From: Metamycoplasma arthritidis | GTDB taxonomy: Bacteria > Bacillota_I > Bacilli_A > Mycoplasmatales > Metamycoplasmataceae | Assembly (NCBI RefSeq): GCF_900660715.1 | Contig: NZ_LR215047.1 | Coordinates: 496,001-560,000, forward strand | Direction of reading: 5' to 3' | Length of the DNA stretch: 64,000 nucleotides | Shown: positions 12,180 to 22,984 of the stretch, piece by piece | Numbering within the stretch: position 1 is the first letter of the stretch | Layout of the letters: each line of letters opens with the position of its first letter | The notes under the pieces: model-generated | Databases searched by the model: none | The model's input: the letters and a program-made list of their open reading frames with translations, nothing else | What the model was told of the DNA's origin: nothing | Made by a program: the position numbers and the translations under genes

Positions 12180-12262
12180 CAACTTGTTACTTTAAAAGGT
12201 AACTTAAAAAATAAATATTTATTCGTAAAACTAATTAATTAGAAAAGGAATTCACCTAAATA

Positions 12263-13075
12263 ATGAAAAAGTCTAAAAAAGCACTTAGTTTGTTATTAGC
12301 TAGTGTCGGAACAATTTCTTTATTCGCAACTTCAGTAGTAGCGGCAGCTTGCGATGACACCAAAAAGAAACCAGAAGAGCCTAAAAAACCTGAAGAGCCT
12401 AAAAAACCTGAGGAACCAAAGAAACCAGAAGAGCCTAAAAAACCTGAGGAACCCAAGAAACCTGAGGAACCAAAAAAACCTGAGGAACCCAAGAAACCTG
12501 AGGAACCAAAAAAACCTGAGGAACCAAAAAAACCTGAGGAACCAAAAAAACCTGAAGATCCTAAAAAACAAGAAGAAAAACTAATCAAACTTAATGCACT
12601 TAAAAAAGAATTTGAGGCAAAATATAAAGGCCTTGAAGAAAAAATAAAAGATGATAATAAAGAAAATAACAAAAAATTCTTACCAGAAATTGAAGAAGCA
12701 TTAAATAAAGCTCAAGAAGTTTTAAAAAGTATAGGCGATGAGTTCTATCTTAAAAGCTTCAAAAATTACTTCAAAGAATTAGTTAATAAACTAGAAACTT
12801 TAAGGAATAAAGCTGAAGGACCTGAAGAAAAGTTAATCAGATTTAATGCACTTAAAAAAGAATTTGAGGCAAAATATAAAGGCCTTGAAGAAAAAATAAA
12901 AGATGATAATAAAGAAAATAACAAAAAATTCTTACCAGAAATTGAAGAAGCATTAAATAAAGCTCAAGAAGTTTTAAAAAGTATAGGCGATGAGTTCTAT
13001 CTTAAAAGCTTCAAAAATTATTTCAAAGAATTAGTTAATAAGTTAGAATCTTTAAAAAATAAAGCTAAAGCTTAG
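12263..13075 (+). CDS. Repeat-rich surface lipoprotein, PEEPKK and two 84-aa repeats (270 aa)
   Basis: Signal peptide MKKSKKALSLLLASVGTISL followed by lipobox VVAAAC, so Cys-31 is expected to be lipidated and the rest displayed on the surface. Then come eleven hexapeptides PEEPKK/PEDPKK (~residues 37-102), a stiff charged stalk, then two nearly identical 84-residue helical repeats (residues ~104-187 and 188-271). The signal sequence is almost the same as that of the protein at 29738. Both repeat types can vary in number by recombination, and the poly-T promoter suggests on/off switching. Adhesin or antigenic-variation roles are inferred. Confidence 0.85.
   Translation: MKKSKKALSLLLASVGTISLFATSVVAAACDDTKKKPEEPKKPEEPKKPEEPKKPEEPKKPEEPKKPEEPKKPEEPKKPEEPKKPEEPKKPEEPKKPEDPKKQEEKLIKLNALKKEFEAKYKGLEEKIKDDNKENNKKFLPEIEEALNKAQEVLKSIGDEFYLKSFKNYFKELVNKLETLRNKAEGPEEKLIRFNALKKEFEAKYKGLEEKIKDDNKENNKKFLPEIEEALNKAQEVLKSIGDEFYLKSFKNYFKELVNKLESLKNKAKA
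12371..12568 (+). repeat. 18-nt tandem repeat coding for PEEPKK, 11 units
   Basis: Units start every 18 nt from 12371 to 12551. The last unit reads PEDPKK. Synonymous variants alternate (GAGGAACCAAAA, GAGGAACCCAAG, GAAGAGCCTAAA), so expansion happened in blocks. Confidence 0.9.
12572..13075 (+). repeat. Two tandem 252-nt repeats inside the lipoprotein
   Basis: 12572-12823 and 12824-13075 are almost identical in DNA sequence and keep the reading frame (84 codons each). The near-identity at synonymous sites points to recent duplication. Confidence 0.9.
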
Positions 13076-13114
13076 TATAAAAACAAAAAATTTCGAAATA
13101 ATCAATTGTTTTTA

Positions 13115-13152
13115 ATAGAAGTTCCTATGTTTTCTGGATACTTCTATTTTTT
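13115..13152 (+). terminator. Intrinsic terminator after the PEEPKK lipoprotein
   Basis: ATAGAAGT ... ACTTCTAT eight-base-pair stem with a 17-nt loop, followed by TTTTTT. The remaining DNA up to 13387 carries only a probable promoter (TATAAT near 13352) for the next gene. Confidence 0.7.
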
Positions 13153-13387
13153 ATCTTTAGATGTATTTTAATATGTTTCTATAGTTTAGATTTTCAATAA
13201 AAATTTCTCTTTATATTTTTTATTATTAATAACTTTAAAAAATACGAAAATATTTTAGTTTTTGATTTTATAGCTAGGATTAAACGAATTAATCTCTAAG
13301 TAGTAACTATTTTTCTTAAATCACATAAAGCGACTAAATCAAACATGTATGTAACTTATAATTTATATAGGCAAATGGTAAAGAACA

Positions 13388-15106
13388 ATGAAAAATCATT
13401 TTAAACTAAAAATGCGGACTATTCGCAATACCAAAGGAACATACATCATTGGAGCGGTTCTTTTAATAATCTTTGCAATATTTTTGGCAATTACTAGTGG
13501 CGTTAACTCTTTAATTGATGATAAAAAAAGTGTTAGCAGCCTTGATGTTTTAGCAATAGTAATAGCCATTAGTATATCTCTTGCAATAATAACGACTTCA
13601 ATTTATTTCACTAATCTTAGTTTCTACGAAGATAAACGAAATGGCATTAATTATTTATTAATATCCAAGCCAACTTCAAAAAAAGCATTATTTTTTAGCA
13701 CTTATTTTAGTATTTTGATTCCCACTTTGATTATTGCCGCAGCGCTTAACCTTCTTAGCTTAATTTTTCTATTTGCAACTATTAGTGTTAATAAAATTTT
13801 GATTTTATATGTGGCAATCGGCATGTTTTTATCAAGTATTTTGCTTTGCTTTTTAATGTGTGCATTTTCATTATTTCTAGCTACAATAGTTAGCTCTAGA
13901 ATTTTTGTATTTCTTCCATTTTTACCTCTTATTGCATCACTCGTTGCATTTGGATCGACTCCTTTGGCATTTCGTTCTGATTTTACCGAAGGTAATTTTG
14001 GTTCAATGATTGCTAGAAAGAATATTGATCATTGAATGCTAATGCCAACTAAGCAAAAAAATGGCGTGCTTGATTTAGATCTTTACAAAGCACATTACGA
14101 TTATTCAAATAAGCTAAAAAATATTGAAACCATTAGAGAACAATACGCTTACAATGATCAACGTGATCAGTTTTTTCAAACCAAACCTTATGAAGCCAAA
14201 CAAACTCACAAATTTAGTTACTTTAGTTGAATGTCATTAATCGATCATGTGAGATGAGTAAATAACTTGTTTTTAAAAGAGCGTTTAGATAGTAACCAAT
14301 ATTCACTATTTTATCGTCGCGAGTATGCTATTAATGAAAACTACAAAATGGACGAAATAAATAAAAACGATCTTGAGAAGTATATAAACTTTCGAGCCCC
14401 TAATTTAAATAACCAAGTCAAAGACTACATCGTCGCTCAAAAAAGAGTATCTGATGCTAAAAGCTTTCATTTAAGACTAAGATCGAAAAAGCAACAAATT
14501 ATCAACGCGCTTGACAAAACCCAAGATACTGCAAACAGAGATAAGCTATTGCATAGTTTAAATTGACTTAATAAAATCACTAATTATTTAGACATTTTTA
14601 ACTCAAAAGAATGAAAAGAGTTGTTAAGCAAAGCTACTAATTTAATATCTTCGCTACCTTTTGGCACTTATCAAGGTGACTTCATTAAAACATATGAAGC
14701 TATTTATGAAAAAATTTCTAATTTATTTTTAGAAACTAATTACTTAAACAAACTTATAACGGCCCAACATTCATTAGCACTTTATTTATGTGCTTTATAT
14801 TACAACCAAAATAAAGATAATTTAAAAAAGATAGGTTTACCATCAATAACTAATAAACCAAGCGAAAATGAAAAAGCACTAATCAAAAAATTCTCAGATC
14901 CTAATCCCGGTAACATTGGCATAGACATTGCTGCTAGCTCACTTGTTAATTATTCACTAGTTGAATACGGTCATGACACCATTGCTAAAATAAAGTCAAT
15001 TAAAAAAATATGAAATGGCTACTATTCAATATTATTTGCCATTTCATTAACTGCATTATTTTTAGTTTTAGGATCATTTACATACAGCAAAAGATTCTTA
15101 AAATAA
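13388..15106 (+). CDS. ABC transporter membrane subunit, orphan (572 aa)
   Basis: Frame runs from ATG 13388 through six or more UGA codons to TAA 15104-15106. Residues 20-210 contain about six hydrophobic segments (IIGAVLLIIFAIFLAITSGV and others) with the landmark YEDKRNGINYLLISKPTSKK between the second and third. A long hydrophilic domain holds WMLMPTK and LPFGTYQGDFIKTYEAIYEK, and a final membrane helix closes the protein. It is a clear paralogue of 17325-19010 (YDDKRNGINFF, WMLPTKH, LPFNERQGNILLTYQAILEK). No ATPase gene is adjacent; it may share the ATPase at 19003. Confidence 0.75.
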
Positions 15107-15109
15107 GTG

Positions 15110-15763
15110 CTATTGTTTATTTTCGTAGTTAAGCTTTAAAACAAAATTAAAAGTTGCAATAGTCTTAGGCACTTCGTATAAATTGCCCTCAGCTCGTTTA
15201 CTATATATTACTTCTAATTTGCAATTAGTTGTATTGTTTTTATTAAAATTAAAATACTTTTGCTCAGATTTTAAAGTATAAATTCTAGAACGATCATCAT
15301 CTCTAATTATCAATGCAAAGTTAGAAATTCTAATTACTCCATTTTCTTTTTCAACTCAATAAATATTTCGTGACATAAAATCAAAATCAATTTTTGCCTC
15401 ATTTTCCTTTTTATATCCTAGTTTATTTAAAAGTTTCCACGGTATTAATGTACAAACATGTGGGCCTCGTTTAAAGTCGGCATAATTAATAAAATTGAAA
15501 AATAATTTAGCATTATATTTTTTTGCCAATAAGTAAGCCTCGGCAGTACTAGCAGAAAAAACTAAAGGCATATTTAACTCAAAATAATTCTCAGATGCAT
15601 CAGTTTGAATTTTGCTTATTCGATAATGGAACCATGAATGTAAAATCTTATTAGAATACTCTTTTTGTTTGTCAACACACGAAGTGACCATTAAAGAGGC
15701 AATTGGCATCGTTGCTGGCAATAGAATCGACAAAAATTTCAAAATTTTTTTATTAAAAGGCAT
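15110..15763 (-). CDS. Lipoprotein coupled to a surface cysteine peptidase (217 aa)
   Basis: ATG at 15763 directly abuts the stop of the upstream peptidase gene (TAAATG), so translation is coupled. Signal peptide ends in ASLMVTSC, a lipobox, making Cys-29 the lipid anchor. One UGA-Trp lies at 15356-15358. The mature part is mixed alpha/beta in appearance and has no motif I recognise. Because it is made with the peptidase, it could be an accessory or propeptide-like partner, but that is a guess. Confidence 0.7.
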
Positions 15764-17074
15764 TTAAAACATTCCTAAATTCGATAGAACTTTGCCAAAT
15801 TCTGGGCCAGTATATTTTTTTCCTTTGTATTCAAAATATGTCCTCAATTTCTCACTAGGGCCGTCGTTAGAAATTAATCCAAAATACATACCATGAGTAT
15901 AAGTGTCCATATTTAAAATTAACTGATTATCTTCATTGCTAGTTCAATTTAAATTACATAGAAATCTTGTAGGGTTATAAGCACCATAAACAGTCACAAT
16001 ATGAGCTGATGGGCGTCCCTCTAGCTTACCATTTGCATCAAATGTAGCACCATAATATCCGGCAAATATTAGTGGCTGTTTTCTTTTTTCTATTCAGTAA
16101 AATGGGTCACCAAAAATAGAATATTGTCCAACTTTTTCATAATTCAATCCTTTTTTAAAAGTTAATGCCGCGTCTACTATTTGACTAAGTTGTCATCATC
16201 TATCAATTCCTTGTGAAAATCAGGTTCTTTCGTACAAATTCTTTAAGAATTGAGGATTTAAGTCTGGGAATGAATTTTGAATGTTAGAAAAAGATGGACG
16301 ATTATAGAACTCTAATTTGTTTTGAGCAACATAATTTTTGTACTCAAAATCATTAAAATACCCAGCTTTTTTAAAAATTTCGTTATACATCAAAAGTGTC
16401 CCAACACCTATGTAGCCACAAACACCATTTTCAGAATAATATCCTGGCGTAGCGGAGCTACGACGATCTTTAGTATTAGGGTCATAAGGCGAAGTTCAAC
16501 TTCCGCTAGTATATCCAATTTTCTTTCCATTTGCTAATTTGAATCATCAAGAATGCTCAACTTCATAGGGAGCGTTGATCATTTTTCCAGTTCGATGCCA
16601 TGGGTCTTTTGGCTGTTCGATTGGTTGAGTGGGCCTTCCCTTGCCATTGCCAGGGGATTTTTCTGAGTCCTTCAATCCACAACTTCGACAATCACGCTCT
16701 TTTTTATAATAATCGAATTGACCGAATCCTTTGTATTTTAATTCATATTTGTCATCATTATAATTGTTTAGCATTTTACTTGTAGGTGAAACTTCTTGAA
16801 TAACTTGAGTAGTTTTGTTAATTAATGAATATCCGCCATTTTTATAAACTACAACAAGGTATTTGACGCCATTAGTATCCTCAACATATCTTTTAAAGAG
16901 TACTTCATTCGAATTTGAATTAGTTATTGCATTAAAATCTTGTAAAGCGACGCTTGTTAATTTGTTTTCGCTAATAGCTTCCGAATTTTTCAAAGTATGT
17001 TCAACGCAAGAAATCATAGGAAGCGAACACAAAATGGGTATTGATAGCATTGTAATGCTAGTTTTTATTTTCAT
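15764..17074 (-). CDS. Surface lipoprotein, putative cysteine peptidase (436 aa)
   Basis: Reads from ATG 17074 to TAA 15764-15766 with several UGA codons. Lipobox ICSLPMISC puts the anchor at about Cys-23. The C-terminal half contains SENGVCGYIGVGTLLMYNE, with the likely catalytic Cys near residue 219, and RPSAHIVTVYGAY, with the likely catalytic His near residue 358. This matches the outline of the C39/papain-like putative cysteine peptidase lipoproteins known in mycoplasmas. A Pro/Lys-rich linker with a CRSCG pair lies between the N-terminal part and the peptidase domain. Target proteins are unknown; host immunoglobulin or peptide scavenging are possibilities from the family. Confidence 0.72.
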
Positions 17075-17324
17075 TCATTTCTCCTGTATTAAAAGTGATT
17101 ATATTTTCATTTTATAGCCGTACTTGTCATTTAGACGAAAAATCTAATTGCGTATCATTTTATCCCAAACCTTTATATTAGTCCCACTACGGGTCTTCTA
17201 AGCTTTTATCTAAGCGAATGTTATAATTATTGTGTTAAAAATATAAGTCAGTTTAAAATAAGAAATTTTATTCTCAAACATGTCTTAATTTCATCATGTT
17301 AAAATTTAAATAAGAGAAAAAATA

Positions 17325-19010
17325 ATGAACACTTATTTTCGTATGAAACAACGAATTGTAAGTAAAAGCTTAGGTACTTATTTATTACCTGGAATTTTAA
17401 TTTTGATTATGACGATTACTTTTCTAGTTTTAACTTTTACTAGAACCATAAAAACCATAGTTGAAAACCAAATCCAATGATTAATTTTTGGGCTTGCTTT
17501 TTATGCAATAGTTATTGAAATGATTGTTTGCATTTACTTTATTTTTCTAATTTACTATGACGACAAACGCAATGGAATTAACTTTTTTATGCAAGCTAAT
17601 AAGATAACGAAAAAACAAAGATTCTTTAGCGATTTTTTTGTTATCTTATTAAATGTATTCGCTATTAATGTAGCATCAATAATAATTAGTGGAATTTTTG
17701 TGTTAACTCTTGGAATACATTTTGATCTTACTTTTAAAATTATTCTAATAATTTTGCTTAGCTCAACTCTATTTCTAATTGTTTTTTTACCCTTTAGTTT
17801 TTTAATAGCTTTCAAACTATCAACAAAATCGTTTGCCTTAGTTGCAATGTCCCCAATTATTCTAGGGTTTGGCTTTCAAATAATTTTTATTCAAGAAGAA
17901 AAAATAGTTAACAGTGACTACCAACTACTCAAAAATAGCATTGAGCAAAAAGCTATTCTATCCGCAAAGCAAGCCAAGAAAAATAAAGCTTTACTTTATG
18001 ATCGATTAAACTTTGAATATGATAGCGATAAAACTAAAATTGAAAACATAGCTTCAGTTGTCGAGCAACTAAACAACAAGAAAATTTCACCTTATTTTTC
18101 TTGAATGTTGCCCACCAAACATATTCGCTATCTAACTGGCCTTTTACTACCTTATCAATACAGCAAAATAGGTGGTGATGAAAACAAATATTTAACTTAT
18201 CGCAATATTTCTAGTCTACCAACTTTAGAAGATGATGAATTAACCGCAACAAATAGTATAAGTGAACAAGCCAAATATTCATTACTACAACTTGGAATTA
18301 GTGACTCAAAATTATTAAGATTAAAAATTAAACAATCAATAGCTAACCTAGAAAAAGAAACTAAAGATCTAGATCTAACAAGTGCTATTAACAACGCTAA
18401 TGAAAATGACAAAGCAAAACTTAAATTTGAAGTTTCAAAAAGAAAACTAGCAATTGATTATTTAAGTAAAATTAGTGGCTACAAACAAATTTTCGAATCA
18501 CAGTATTATCAAAAGTTAATTAACTCAAGTTATGACAAAATCAATAGCTTATTACCTTTCAATGAAAGACAAGGAAACATCTTATTAACATATCAAGCAA
18601 TACTTGAAAAAGTTTTAGGTGGTTTATATGCTAATGATAATGAAAACGCCATTTTGAATAAAGTTCTAATCTCAAAAGAGAGTTTGGCATTATCTTTAAC
18701 ATTTACTTATTATCTTAAAAACAAACAACTAAATAACTTCATGGATTTGGCGCCACTCAAAAAACTAAAAGGTTTAGAAATTGCTAATCTAAATGAATGA
18801 AATGATTATAGTAGCGCTTTTCGTGAAAGGTTTAGTAACTCGATTATTAATTACGAGTTAATAGATAAAAGCTACTCGCATTTTAAAGAATATATAGTCC
18901 GTGAATATTATTGACCTTCATTATCAGTAATCTTACCATTTGTTTTTAGTTTAATATTATTTTTACGATCATATCGCTCATATCTAAAAAAGGACTTTAA
19001 TAATGAATAA
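17325..19010 (+). CDS. ABC transporter membrane subunit (561 aa)
   Basis: ATG 17325 to TAA 19008-19010 with UGA=Trp. About six hydrophobic segments lie in the first 190 residues, followed by a large helical, probably external domain and a last membrane helix (WPSLSVILPFVFSLILFL). The stop overlaps the ATG of the downstream ATPase gene by 8 nt (ATGAATAA), the same coupling seen at 93-100. Paralogue of the proteins at 13388 and 3626-5326. Works with the ATPase at 19003. Confidence 0.78.
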
Positions 19011-19968
19011 AATTGAAATAGCATTGTCAAATGAACAAACAAATAAAAAGGATGCTTTAACATTCTTAGAGGTTAGCAAAAAATTTAGGAATAAAGTAGC
19101 CTTAGATAAAATAAACTTTAGTGTGAAAGCTGGTGAATTTCATGGTTTCATTGGTTCGAATGGCGCTGGTAAAACCACTACTATTCGTGCGTTACTAGGA
19201 TATTACAACGACATTGCAGGAGAGATTTTCATTAACGGCATACTATCAACTAAAAAAGAGGCAAAAGCAAAAATTGGGTTTATTCCAGAAATAGCAAACT
19301 TTCCTAAAGCGCTTAGCAGTCGCGAGTTTCTTTATTACTTTGCTTGTATGTCAGGGCTTGATAAAAAAATAGCAAAAGTGAAAGTTGAAGAAGCTTTAAA
19401 AAAATTTAATATGGACGGTGACGAATTTAAAGGCTCTCCATATTTCTTTTCAAGTGGTCAAAAGAAAAAAATTATGTTGATACAGGCTTTAATTAACGAT
19501 CCTGAGATTTTAATTTTAGACGAGCCGACTGCTAATTTAGATGTCGCCTCTCGGATTGATTTTTATGAAAAACTAGCAGGCCTTCACAAGCAAGGTAAAA
19601 CAATTTTTATATCGTCCCACAATTTAGCAGAACTAGAAAAATACGTTGATAGTTTCACCATTATTGAAAGGGGGAATGTTATAATGTCACAATCATTAAA
19701 GAAAGACAATCAACAAAATTTCAATTGAACTATTAGCGTGAAGGCTCAAGATATCACTAAATGTCAAAATCTTTTAAAAAATCTAAAAATTAAGTATTTT
19801 CTTAATCAAAGCAATAACAGTTTTATATTGTTTTTTGAAGATGATCAAATTAAAAAAACTTTTGTTAATAAAATTACCGCAAATAATATTGAATTTAGCA
19901 ACTTCTCTGAATATCGCCCTTCACTACAACAACTTTATTTAGAGAATACTAATCTAAAAAATAAATAG
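19003..19968 (+). CDS. ABC transporter ATP-binding protein (321 aa)
   Basis: Walker A GSNGAGKTT (about residues 51-59), Q-loop region GFIPEIANFP, signature-like SSGQKKK, Walker B ILILDEPTANLD and H-loop ISSHN are all present. About 75 extra C-terminal residues follow the ATPase core after a UGA-Trp at 19726. The gene overlaps the membrane-subunit gene. A decayed copy of it lies at 22090-22893, including the region after the stop, so a segment of this locus was duplicated. Confidence 0.92.
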
Positions 19969-19970
19969 AA

Positions 19971-20051
19971 AATGTCGCACCAAATGAATAATGCGACATT
20001 CCCCGATTGAAATATTAAGTGCATCACAAAATGTTGGCTTAATATTTCAAT
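19971..20051 (+). terminator. Two adjacent hairpins after the ABC ATPase
   Basis: First stem AATGTCGCA/TGCGACATT (19971-20000), followed by CCCC rather than Ts. Second stem ATTGAAATATTAAG/CTTAATATTTCAAT (20006-20019 with 20038-20051): 14 perfect base pairs and an 18-nt loop. Neither has a proper T-run, unlike the matching hairpin after the decayed copy at 22900. They may act as a weak terminator or RNA-stability element. Confidence 0.5.
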
Positions 20052-20179
20052 TGGAGATACTAAGAGTAAGTTTTATTCTTTTTTATGTGTTTATGTGGTA
20101 AAACGTTCAATAATCGTTTTTATTTTGTACTTAATATTTAATGGCAAAAATTAATATAAAATTAAGATTAGGAGCAATA

Positions 20180-21962
20180 ATGAGAAGAAAAAAAATTACC
20201 TTAATTACTAGTGTTTTGGCAACTACGAGTTTACCGTTATTAGCAGCCGCTTGCCAAGACCCAAAAAAAGAGTTTAACGATGTTTTTAACAAATTAACAT
20301 TGAATGTTAAAAACAAAAATGATTTAACTGTTGATCAAGTCAATGAAAAAAACATAGACATTTCAAATTTTGATAAAAATAAATATGAAATCAAAATTAA
20401 TAGTTTAGAGAAAAAAGAAACTTCAATCGAGGTTTCTTTAACAATTACGAAAAAAGAGACTGGAGAATCTGCTTCTTTCAAAACTACTATTAATGGTTTT
20501 AAGGCTAAAGATGGGTCAAAACCCAAACCCAATAATGGAGGGCAAAGTGATAAACCCGGGGAAAGAAAGCCACTAGATCAAGACAAACATGAACAATTAT
20601 TGAATGTTTTAGGTTTGGATAAAACCAAGACAATTTCTGAAAATAAAAATAAATTCGCATCAATTAAAAGTGATAATTTCGAATTAACTAAGGTAGCAAT
20701 ACAAAATTATGACGATTCAAAAGGAGTTGGATTAATTTTAGTAAAAGGCAAATACGAAAATAAAGAGTTTGCTGAAACTGAAGTTGAATTAAATGGATTT
20801 GCTAAAGTCCTAAGCGAAAATTATGATAGCGTCAATATAGAACTTAGAAAAGATCTAATGATCACTAATAACAAAAAAATTGAAGATTTAACTGCCTTGG
20901 AACCGAACGAACTTGTTAAATATTTAAAAATAACATTAATAAAAAGCGGTGTAGCAACAGAATTTATTCCAAGTTCAAATTATGAAATGAAACTTCTAAC
21001 GTTAAATAAAAGCGGAAATAGTTACCAAGCTAACATGACTTTGGCGGCCAAAATAAAAATTTTTAAAAATGGTAATGAACAGATCGAAGAAAAACAACTA
21101 ATTTCACAAGCGAGAATTGCTATTAGAAATACCGAAATTTCAAACGAAGATATTTTGAATAGTTTTCTTGCCAAAATTAAACAAAAATCAATTGAACAAG
21201 ATAGATATGCATCCTCGTATATTGCTGATTTTAATAAAAACATTCCTTTTATTCACCATCTTTTAGAATTGGAAGATAAATACGAAAAACACTTTGGAAG
21301 TGACAAACCTATCAAAATGAGCGTTATAAACGCTTCGGCTAATGATATTCAAGGCAAAATTTACCTATCTTATAAATTAGAATCTGAAGATGAGGTAAAT
21401 AATAAGACATATTCTTCAAAACCAGTAACAACTGTGATTGAAGGGTTTGCTAAAGTAAATGAGTCTGAGTTGAAAAAAATTGGTGTTGGACATAAAACAG
21501 AAAAATGGAAATCAGACAATCTTAAGCAAGAATTAAAAGAATTATTCACACAAAATGGACAAAATACTAATTTTGAAATAACAAAAGATAGGTTCTGGTT
21601 TAAATAAACTTAAAAAAATATTTGCATCTCAAGAATGAATAGCAATTAAAAATAAAGATGATTCTGCAGAAACCAAATTTGAAAACGTATATTGAAGTAT
21701 TCTTTACAACGGCGTAGACTTCTCTCAAGTTTATGACTCTGACAATTTCATGCTAAAAGAAAATACACACAGCAAATATCAAATTAAAAGTTTAAGATTA
21801 TCACCAACTAGATTTTATAATTTTTCCATTAAAGATAAGCGTCTTACTTGCAAATTTGAATTTAAAATGTCAATAGAAATTTCGGCCGCCGATGGTGAAC
21901 AATCTACAAATACTAATATTGTTGAAACTACAATTAGTCACACAATAAGTTATAGCTTTTAA
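20180..21962 (+). CDS. Lipoprotein_17-type surface lipoprotein, frameshifted near 21590
   Basis: Start MRRKKITLITSVLATTSL is chosen over an upstream ATG at 20141 because AGGAG precedes it and it gives a clean signal peptide with lipobox LLAAAC (Cys-24). Residues ~30-115 resemble the Lipoprotein_17 (PF04200) domain; further similar modules follow (each ending NGFAK or EGFAKV). The first frame stops at 21607. The protein clearly continues in another frame from about 21595 (LNKLKKIFASQEW ... ISYSF) to 21962, so a single indel near 21585-21600 breaks it. Intact length would be about 593 residues. It could be a real pseudogene, a switchable gene or a sequencing error. Confidence 0.7.
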
Positions 21963-22006
21963 GGTTTGATTTTCTTTAAACTTAATTAAAAAATGAATTA
22001 AAATCG

Positions 22007-22038
22007 CCCTAAAACAACTAAAAGTTTTAGGGTTTTTT
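22007..22038 (+). terminator. Intrinsic terminator
   Basis: CCCTAAAAC/GTTTTAGGG nine-base-pair stem with an 8-nt loop and six Ts. Ends the frameshifted lipoprotein gene. Confidence 0.85.
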
Positions 22039-22089
22039 ATACTAAAAATCGATTGATACGAATTTGATTTCGATAAATTAAATAGAATC

Positions 22090-22893
22090 GGTTCAAATGA
22101 CGCCAGTAAAATTACTACCATTCGCGCATTGTTAGGATATTACAATGACATTACAAGAAAAATTTTCATTAACTGCATGTTATCGACCAAAAAGATACAA
22201 AAAGGAAAATTGGTTGTATTCCAAAAATAGCAAATTTTCCTAAAGCACTTAGCAGCCGCGAGTTTCTTTATTACTTTGCTTGTATGTTAGGGCTTGATAA
22301 AAAAATAGCAAAAGCCAGAATTGAAGAAGCCTTAAAAAAATTTAATATAGACGGTGACGAATTTAAGAAATCACCATATTTCTTTTCAAGTGGTCAAAAG
22401 AAAAATATGTCAATACAAGCCTTAATTAACGATCCCAAGGTTCTAATTTTAGACGAGGAAGTTGTCAATTTAGATGTTGCTTCCCTAACTGATTTTATGA
22501 AACAATGGTACACTTTCATAAGCGAGGTAAAACAATTTTTATATTGTTTCACAATTTGACAAAGCTAGAAAAATAAGTCGATAGTTTCACTGTTATTGAA
22601 AATAGCAATGTTGTAGCATCACAATCATTAAAGAAAGATAATCGACAAAATTTCAATTGAACTATTAGCGTGAAGGTCCAAGATATTGCTAAATGTCAAG
22701 ATCTTTTAGAAAATCCACAAATTAAGTATTTTTTCAATCAAAACAATAACAATTTTTATCGGTGTTTTAAAACGATGAAATTAAAAAGACTTTAGTTAAT
22801 AAAATTAAGGCAAATCATATTTAATTTAATAACCTAGTCGAATATTGCTCATTGCAGCGGCTTTATTTGGAAAATACCAATTCTAAAAAATAA
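22090..22893 (+). pseudogene. Decayed copy of the ABC ATPase gene
   Basis: Aligns along its length with 19154-19968 at DNA level: the codons for ITTIRALLGYYN, FPKALSSREFLYYFACM and KSPYFFSSGQKKN are recognisable. The Walker A region now reads GSNDASKIT, the Walker B Asp-Glu-Pro has become Asp-Glu-Glu, and several small indels shift the frame (near 22200, 22490 and 22760). The N-terminal ~50 codons are missing. The post-stop hairpin is conserved too. Confidence 0.8.
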
Positions 22894-22901
22894 ACAAAAA
22901 A

Positions 22902-22938
22902 ATGTCACGTTAAACGAATAACGCGGCATTTTTTGTTT
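22902..22938 (+). terminator. Terminator of the decayed ATPase copy
   Basis: Imperfect stem AATGTCACGTT/AACGCGGCATT followed by TTTTT. It is the counterpart of the hairpin at 19971-20000, but with a T-run. Confidence 0.55.
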
Positions 22939-22984
22939 TTAATAAAGCAAGGTGAGTTTAGAAATCGCCAAGTATTTAAAACTA

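Noticed and set aside
12256-12672. Long minus-strand frames across the PEEPKK repeat (GFFGSS- and RFFWFL-type products)
   Set aside because: They are mirror images of a tandem repeat, which stays open in all frames; no ribosome site or start signal.
20141-20180. Upstream ATG as the start of the lipoprotein at 20180
   Set aside because: It would add 13 residues before the signal peptide, and AGGAG sits just before the later ATG.
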